A stretch of DNA of 64,000 nt from Rhexocercosporidium sp. MPI-PUGE-AT-0058. Its lineage: Eukaryota > Ascomycota > Leotiomycetes > Helotiales. The notes below the pieces were generated by a model. It had not been told where the DNA came from. It saw nothing but the letters and a program-made list of their open reading frames with translations, and ran no database searches. The stretch lies in the NCBI GenBank assembly GCA_020746875.1, contig JAGTJL010000016.1:1922001-1986000 (forward strand), read 5' to 3'. A program made the translations under genes and the position numbers. Of the stretch, positions 58,901 through 64,000 are shown in pieces; positions within the stretch are counted from its first letter, which is position 1, and every line of letters begins with the position of its first letter.

Positions 58901-60433
58901 ACTCCTATTCCACTCCTCCGAAGCTCGGATTTGAGGACGTGCGTTGCGGCCCCTGCGAGTTGCCAAAGGATACTTCTGAGGATCGAGGGAGGATCTTGTG
59001 CGCCTTGACTGGAAGTCTTGGAGCAGAAGAAATATGCAAGGCCACCTCGATGTGACCTTACAATATGCCGAATGACCGTCGAAGTCACGATTGTTTTCCC
59101 AGTTCCAAGTGCACCGCAGAGCCAGATACGTGGTTTCGAGGACCCAGAGCAACTCTGCCAGTTCTGAAAAGCGTCCTCACTAACTATCCATTCACCGGCA
59201 TCGTGAAAATGTCCTACTTTATTTTGAGCTGCAGTCTGCTGCGCTCTTTGATCCTGAGTTAAAACGGTCAGCAGACAGTGTTAAATATTAATAAGTGTTC
59301 TTTGGACACACCGAGAGTGAGATCCAATCAAGAAGGCTGACATCATTGATTTCAGCGATTTTGGATTTTTGGATTATTATAGTTTCGTCGCGATTCAATT
59401 CCAATCTCTTGCCAGCTAACAGAATATCAGCTTCCATTTGTAATAATAAGCTGGACCATTTATCATTAACAAGGAGGTACAAAATTTATGTATTCCCCTC
59501 ACCTCCAGTTGGACCTGGACCGTGGGAGGCAGCCGGACTTTGCACCTCTGTTTGGTCATCCAGCAGCCTCTTTAGATACACAACAAGATCATCGTATCTT
59601 GGACCGTACTTCACTTTTACTAAGGGCTGATCTTTCACGCTCTCATCGTCTCGAATAAGCAAACAGTGCCGATGCGGGATATTCTCGTGCCGTACGCTGG
59701 CCCATTTCAAAAGAGCATCGAAATTTGGATCTTCTAACCCTGAGCCGCAACCAACAAACAGTATAGTTTTATACTGTAGAAAAGTCTTAAGCACATCCTG
59801 TACCACGTCCGAATGCTTTACAGAATAGTAGTCTGTTGTGTCCAGGACTACCTCGTGTGGGTCACAGTAGCTCCCATGTATGTGGAAGACTCCGTTAAGA
59901 TCTCCACGCTGAAACTTTGAAACACCATCCTGGTTCGATCGACCAACGCGTTGTAGTCCACAGTATTTCTCGAGAACATCGTCGTAATTTGTTGTTAGCA
60001 GGGTTGCCCCTCTCTCGTATAGTTCCTTAAGTACGTCTAGAAGATCAGGATGTCTGATTTCCTGACTTAGACTTCCGAAAACCGACTCCAACCATGTAGG
60101 GAATTGGCCTTGCTGCTCCATTTGACTACTCAAAATGTTCGCTGCGTCTAGGAGGCCGTCGATCTCTGGATCCTCAAGCGCCTCATATGCCCGATTCGTC
60201 CGCCGATTAGATCTGTCTACGTAGCCCTCGTTGACCAGATAGTCCAGACCATTTCGCATCAAGCCCGTCCACGTGATTCGGGAGAGAGGTTTCCCAGATG
60301 TGTCTACTGTCACATTAAGTGTGACTCCCGCACCATATATGATTGCGAGTCGATTGTTCTTGAGGTCGTTGCGTAGTCGCGCCAAGATCTCCGCTTGGCG
60401 TCGCGCAGCCTCTTTGGTAGCTTCACTCTGCAT
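55946..60433 (-). CDS. SIR2-NACHT-ankyrin NLR-type protein
   Basis: Predicted exons on the minus strand, 60433-59503, 59430-59312, 59253-58496 and 58445-55946, give 1435 residues in frame. Residues about 28-305 are a SIR2-like domain: IIYGAGVTLN (GAG at 34-36), TTNYDDVLEKY at 147, HIHG at 184-187 and FVGCGSGLEDPNF from 226. A linker with LLDWISLS leads into the NACHT domain with Walker A GALGTGKT at 397-404 and Walker B LVIDALDE at 503-510. The 58496/58445 splice restores GVFWWVEL, the usual NACHT C-terminal block. The last 400 residues hold about six to eight ankyrin repeats (GLHLAAKYGNEETVKIL, TALHRAANGRAE, VVELLLNAGADLNFRDEFG). This is an intracellular receptor plan; NAD+ hydrolysis on activation is inferred from SIR2-STAND proteins. 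The second exon may start at 59430 or 59415. Confidence 0.87.
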
Positions 60434-61046
60434 CTAATGTCCTTAGTCTCAGTTCCCTAGCAAAGTTACAGAGTTACAGGATACTTACCGGAGGAACCAT
60501 TGCAAGGTTCGATCGTGGAAGCAATGTCGGGCTGGTTGGTATTCGCACTCAGCAGAGATAAGGCTGTCGTCGATACAAGAGCTGTTACGGGAAAAGAATT
60601 TATCGAATGTGCAACCTGTACCGAGACTCGATGATCAAGAGACCTAAAGGCGTAAGTGGACTTCTCACTGAGCGAGTTTGTAGGAGATCATAACCATGGA
60701 GCAATAGTCAACAGGCATGCAACAGTCAGCATTCGATGGAGACCTGGACTAGGCATCTTACAGGAGCTTCAGCATTGTTGTAATTACGTGGGAAAGAGCA
60801 GCTCAAGACGCCAATTAGATACCATCTATTCATCCATTTGAGGACACAAGTTGTAAGTGATTCAAATACTCAATCAGGCAATGTCGTTCTAACGTGTCGT
60901 AGATCACCAATTATATACAAAGGCATGCAACAGTTCCTAACATTATCAGCGAGTGGTCTGAAGATCTCGATTTCGAAATAATTGAATAAGCTGCAACAAC
61001 AATACTCTCGAAACTCGCAATCAGATACTGCAACCTTCGAGCGTCC
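60434..61046. other. Promoter region of the SIR2-NACHT-ANK gene
   Basis: 613 bp between the NLR start and a relic on the other strand. No gene-like ORF; the ORF at 60656-60841 is not supported. Confidence 0.4.
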
Positions 61047-61706
61047 ATGAGTTCTTTCCGAGACTACAGTGACCCGGAACGAATCGTCTCTATAGTATGT
61101 GCCTTGGATGCCGAGTATGAGATATGGGCAAGAACATGTCCTCTTCAATACATCTACCAGATAATCACACTAACTAAGAGAACTGATGATGTTTCCTCGG
61201 ACTATTACCATATCTATCAGTCAATCTGGATAGCAGCAATCTGGAACAACTACCGAAGCGCACGGATTCTTGTGAATGAGTTGATTCTGGATCAGCTTGG
61301 ATATCTGTACTAAACCAATCCCGGCTCAAGTCTTCTTCTCTGGGAAGACCATTGCTTCTACGAAATCCAGATCTTCACTTTAAATTCAACACTTTTGCAG
61401 CTTTGTCACGATATTTGCGCCAGTGTTCCTTACTTCCTTGGATACAATCCAGACAATATCGGCTTCATCAGCCAGCCGCCAAAGTCAGTGAATGGGAATT
61501 TGCTGCTGTAGTCCCTATATACTGCTGGCGTTACTGGAATGGTTTCTGACGTGATGCGGTGCTGGGTTGCAGGTCGACTCCAGTGGATCACTGATGTTAT
61601 GGGTATTCGGCAGGCGGCTCCATTGGCTTACAATGTAGTGAGGAGAAAGGATTGCCTGTTGTGGAAGCCAGATACGAGAGAGAATGGTTTGAGTCCGGAG
61701 GGGTGA
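61047..61706 (+). pseudogene. C-terminal relic of a DUF3468-type Zn2Cys6 regulator
   Basis: Two blocks keep the C-terminal pattern of fungal regulators with PF11951. 61047-61313 reads LDAEYEIWARTCP and YHIYQSIWIAAIWNNYRSAR with ILVNELIL, then a stop. From about 61399 the frame reads CHDICASVPYFLGYNPDN, and after an in-frame TAG at 61509-61511 continues with CWVAGRLQWITDVMGIRQA to a stop at 61704-61706. Family members usually have a tryptophan (TGG) where the TAG lies, so a single G-to-A change would explain it. The zinc cluster and the first half of the gene are missing. Some breaks may be introns, but the TAG inside a conserved block is not. Confidence 0.62.
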
Positions 61707-62318
61707 GCTGACATGCGATACCTGAGCCTGCCACAGCACAGAGACGATTCCTTTCTCTGGAGCTGTAAAATAGATTATCAATTCTCTCAATTGCTAATCT
61801 CCTGCACAGCCAAGGATTGACTGAGCGTCATAGTCGGTCTAGGTGCTCGCAAATTATTAACGATCATCCTCAAAACACTGTCATGATCCGTCCATCTAGT
61901 CTCGCAGTAGTTTGGTAAGGTCTATAAGTCTCTGAAATATATCTATTCACGATTCGTGAATATAGCTTTGACCATCAGACCAAGACAAGTAGACATGCAC
62001 CTCGGATGATGGTCTCGCTTGAGTATCACGGTCACACCGAAGAAACAGAGGGTATGGAAAGAAAATACTTCAAACGCGGCTAATCTTTTTGTCTTCTCCG
62101 TGGGACTAATAAGGTCCACAGTAGGATTGGATATATCCACAGCGGAACCGCAGGGAATTTGGGCTGAACTGATGACCTGTCTTCTTATATGTTTAATAGA
62201 ATCAATACGACAGGAAAAGCTAATATCCCCTTTCAGCACCGAGGCGAGCTCCGCGGCAGCGGCCGCACTGGTCAAAAAGACCTAGCGTAAGCGAGTCTCA
62301 CTAAGACCCACCTATCTT
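61707..62318. other. Intergenic region, no supported gene
   Basis: About 610 bp between the regulator relic and the inverted-repeat element. ORFs at 61943-62285 on both strands overlap each other and resemble nothing known to me. Confidence 0.4.
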
Positions 62319-62491
62319 CTGTATGAAAGGGGGTTTCCAGTGGGTCTCGTCCGCCCTTGTACGGCAGGAAAGTACTTTGTATTCTTCCAATCAGTAGATT
62401 TTATTTCTAGAATTTTCTCCAGAAATTACCATAAACATCGAGGCAGAAGACCTGGGTAGACGAGACCCACTGGAAACCCCCTTTCGTACAG
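62319..62491. mobile_element. MITE-like element with 33-bp terminal inverted repeats
   Basis: Arms 62319-62351 and 62459-62491 are inverted copies with one mismatch in 33 (CTGTATGAAAGGGGGTTTCC at the left, CTGTACGAAAGGGGGTTTCC as the reverse complement of the right). The 107-bp core is AT-rich and non-coding. Size and form match a non-autonomous DNA transposon, or a hairpin-forming repeat. No clear target-site duplication was found. It lies just downstream of the DUF7730-like gene. Confidence 0.65.
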
Positions 62492-62547
62492 TCTATACCT
62501 AGATAATGAATTTATTGAAATGATATTTAGTACAATTGACTTGAGGC

Positions 62548-63652
62548 TCATAGTGCCCTGGGAACTCCGACTCGTTGAATCTTGCAGTTCGACAGATCAT
62601 CCCACGGATCTGAGCCCTCCCAGCCGCTCTTTGCTACCCATCGACTCCTGATTGTGGGCGGCGGCATGTTCTCATACATTGGCGGAAATGGAAGGCTGAG
62701 CACGAAATGATCTGGTTGAGTGACTTGCTTGATTGGTTCCAACAATTCTGTAGCACTGTGTAGGCTTAATACTGCCCACGTCTCGTCTACGTTGAGCTTT
62801 ACATAAAGCTGACGCAGTCCAGTCATCGTTGACATGATACGCCATATGTTCAGCCATGCTCTTTGGCGTTTGCGTATCGTGATTAAAGCCGAATCAGAAC
62901 AATGAGCCCGCCGCCAGAAGGACTCGCTGAATGGAGGTGGGCCACGGAAATCCCAGGAAAACCGTAGGTCGCGGATCGTGTCGAGACGTTGGGGTAGCAG
63001 GGTGAGGGGAAGGAACTCCATAGTCGGGGGGTAACAAACGGTGAAAGTGTTCGAGGTATATAGAATATCAATAGCTTCTTGATAACTGTGAGATAAATGT
63101 TTTAGCAAAAGGATGTGAAAAGTAATAAAGCCTTGGAGTCCTTCGTGAAAATTACATCTGTTTACATGTTGTAATGAGACATAACGGCCTTCCCGGTTCT
63201 TCTGACAATTGAGGCCGGTGATTTAGATCATCGCCATTACTAGCATAACGACCATCACACGTGCGCGAGTCAGCTGACAGACAATTTTTACTGCCTCGAT
63301 GACCCTGATCAAACTCAAGATGGATGGTTTGGGCACCAAGAACATGGAACCAGATTTTCTGGCGGATCTCCAGCGGCAAAATCTCGAGGAGATTCTCTTG
63401 TGCTGGTGCTTGGGCTTGAGCTTGAGCTTGAGCTCGAGCTGCCGACACATAGTCGGACGAGGGGACAGCACCCTGTGAAACCGGATGCGGAAGCAGACAC
63501 GGAGATGAAGGCCGTGTAATCGGGAGGCGATCGATTTGAAGACGAGAAGATGGTATTTCGTAGTCGTATTCGTCGCTCCGGCGATAGGGCATTGGTTGTA
63601 AGCTAGGGAAAAGCTTGATCAGCCAATCTGGAAAGGGAGAAAGGTGTGGCAT
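62548..63652 (-). CDS. DUF7730-like fungal protein of unknown function
   Basis: Exons 63652-63156 and 63085-62548 give 344 residues. The protein shows the family layout: an F-box-like start LLEILPLEIRQKIWFHVLG, then IHLEF, a Cys/His-containing loop, LITTCKQ joined by the 70-nt intron to IYQEAIDILYTSNTF, then TLLPQRLDTIRDLRFSWDF, GLRQLYVKLNV and a C-terminal LPFPP. An ARAQAQAQAQAPAQ run before the domain comes from a hexanucleotide repeat at 63410-63439. Such proteins are numerous in Leotiomycetes; their function is unknown, and the F-box-like start allows but does not prove a substrate-adaptor role. Confidence 0.85.
63410..63439. repeat. Hexanucleotide repeat in the DUF7730-like gene
   Basis: Five near-perfect TTGAGC-type units (TTGGGC, three TTGAGC, TCGAGC). 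They encode the Gln-Ala run on the minus strand. Confidence 0.85.
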
Positions 63653-64000
63653 GATCTAGCTGGTAGTAAATAATAGGGGGTTAGACTATTCCGATTTGAA
63701 CTTTCAAGTGTGCGTGTCGTGTGGAGATAGAGGATTGCGAGATGTTAAAATCGAAAGAAGTATTAGGAATACTGAGGTGTCAATCTGTCAATCGTACCTA
63801 GGTAATAGTCGGTCCTCCTCCTGTTTAGCTCGGGGCTCGCTAACAGTCGGGGAAAGCAAGTGTCACAGGAAAGCAAGTGTCACAGCTCGTTTTTTGGTGA
63901 AGGAGCCTTACTAAAATGCCCCGCGCAAAACCTTTATACTAAGATTAAGACGTAAAAGCCCTATTTTTTGAAATGTTAAGTATATATTATTATAAATTAG
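63653..64000. other. Window end, non-coding and AT-rich
   Basis: 348 bp upstream of the DUF7730-like gene. The last 70 bp are strongly AT-rich (ATATATTATTATAAATTAG at the end), as at the edge of a RIP-affected or repeat region. The ORF 63696-63914 is not supported. Confidence 0.4.
63852..63885. repeat. Direct tandem duplication, 2 x 17 bp
   Basis: GAAAGCAAGTGTCACAG occurs twice head to tail without mismatch, in non-coding DNA near the window end. Confidence 0.9.

Overview
The window is nuclear DNA of a filamentous ascomycete (Pezizomycotina). The evidence is short introns of about 45-150 nt with GTAAGT-like donors and CTAAC/CTGAC branch points, several Zn2Cys6 regulators, a HET-domain gene, an NLR with ankyrin repeats, and a white-collar-2 GATA/PAS regulator. 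The set of family types (ULD proteins with a helical fungal N-terminal domain, a DUF7730-like protein) points to Leotiomycetes/Helotiales, but that is inference. No rRNA, tRNA, CRISPR array or intact transposon was recognised. Exon limits below were worked out by hand from reading frame, splice signals and remembered family patterns.

Layout. 0-8 kb: a 5'-truncated Zn2Cys6 regulator (+), an MDR-type oxidoreductase (-), and divergent from it the importin KAP120 (+). 8-18 kb: a C2H2/zinc-ribbon protein (+), a gene-poor stretch with two tiny Cys/His-rich ORFs, and an EDEM/Htm1 GH47 glycosidase (-). 18-30 kb: a second Zn2Cys6 regulator (-), a divergent ULD-pseudokinase fusion (+), a small secreted protein (+) and a third Zn2Cys6 regulator (-). 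30-35 kb: a decayed TPR gene and a frameshifted HET gene (-). 35-55 kb is mostly housekeeping: rad50 (-) sharing a promoter with wc-2 (+), a conserved hypothetical (-), a RidA protein (-), a peroxisomal enoyl-CoA hydratase/isomerase (-), a UPF0658-type Golgi membrane protein (-) and the PP4 regulatory subunit R2 (+). 55-64 kb: a SIR2-NACHT-ankyrin NLR (-), a relic of a DUF3468-type regulator, a MITE-like inverted-repeat element and a DUF7730-like protein (-).

How the genes relate. The housekeeping genes are independent units, not an operon or a biosynthetic cluster. The accessory stretches (22-35 kb and 55-64 kb) hold four signalling or self/non-self type loci: the ULD-pseudokinase, the TPR relic, the broken HET gene and the SIR2-NACHT-ANK gene. 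The last has the domain order expected of an intracellular receptor with an NAD+-directed effector, comparable in plan to bacterial SIR2-STAND antiviral proteins, and is the best candidate here for an undescribed system. Other highlights are a predicted 2-nt microexon that splits the rad50 start codon, three GC-AG introns, and the loss of the DFG aspartate in the ULD-kinase fusion.
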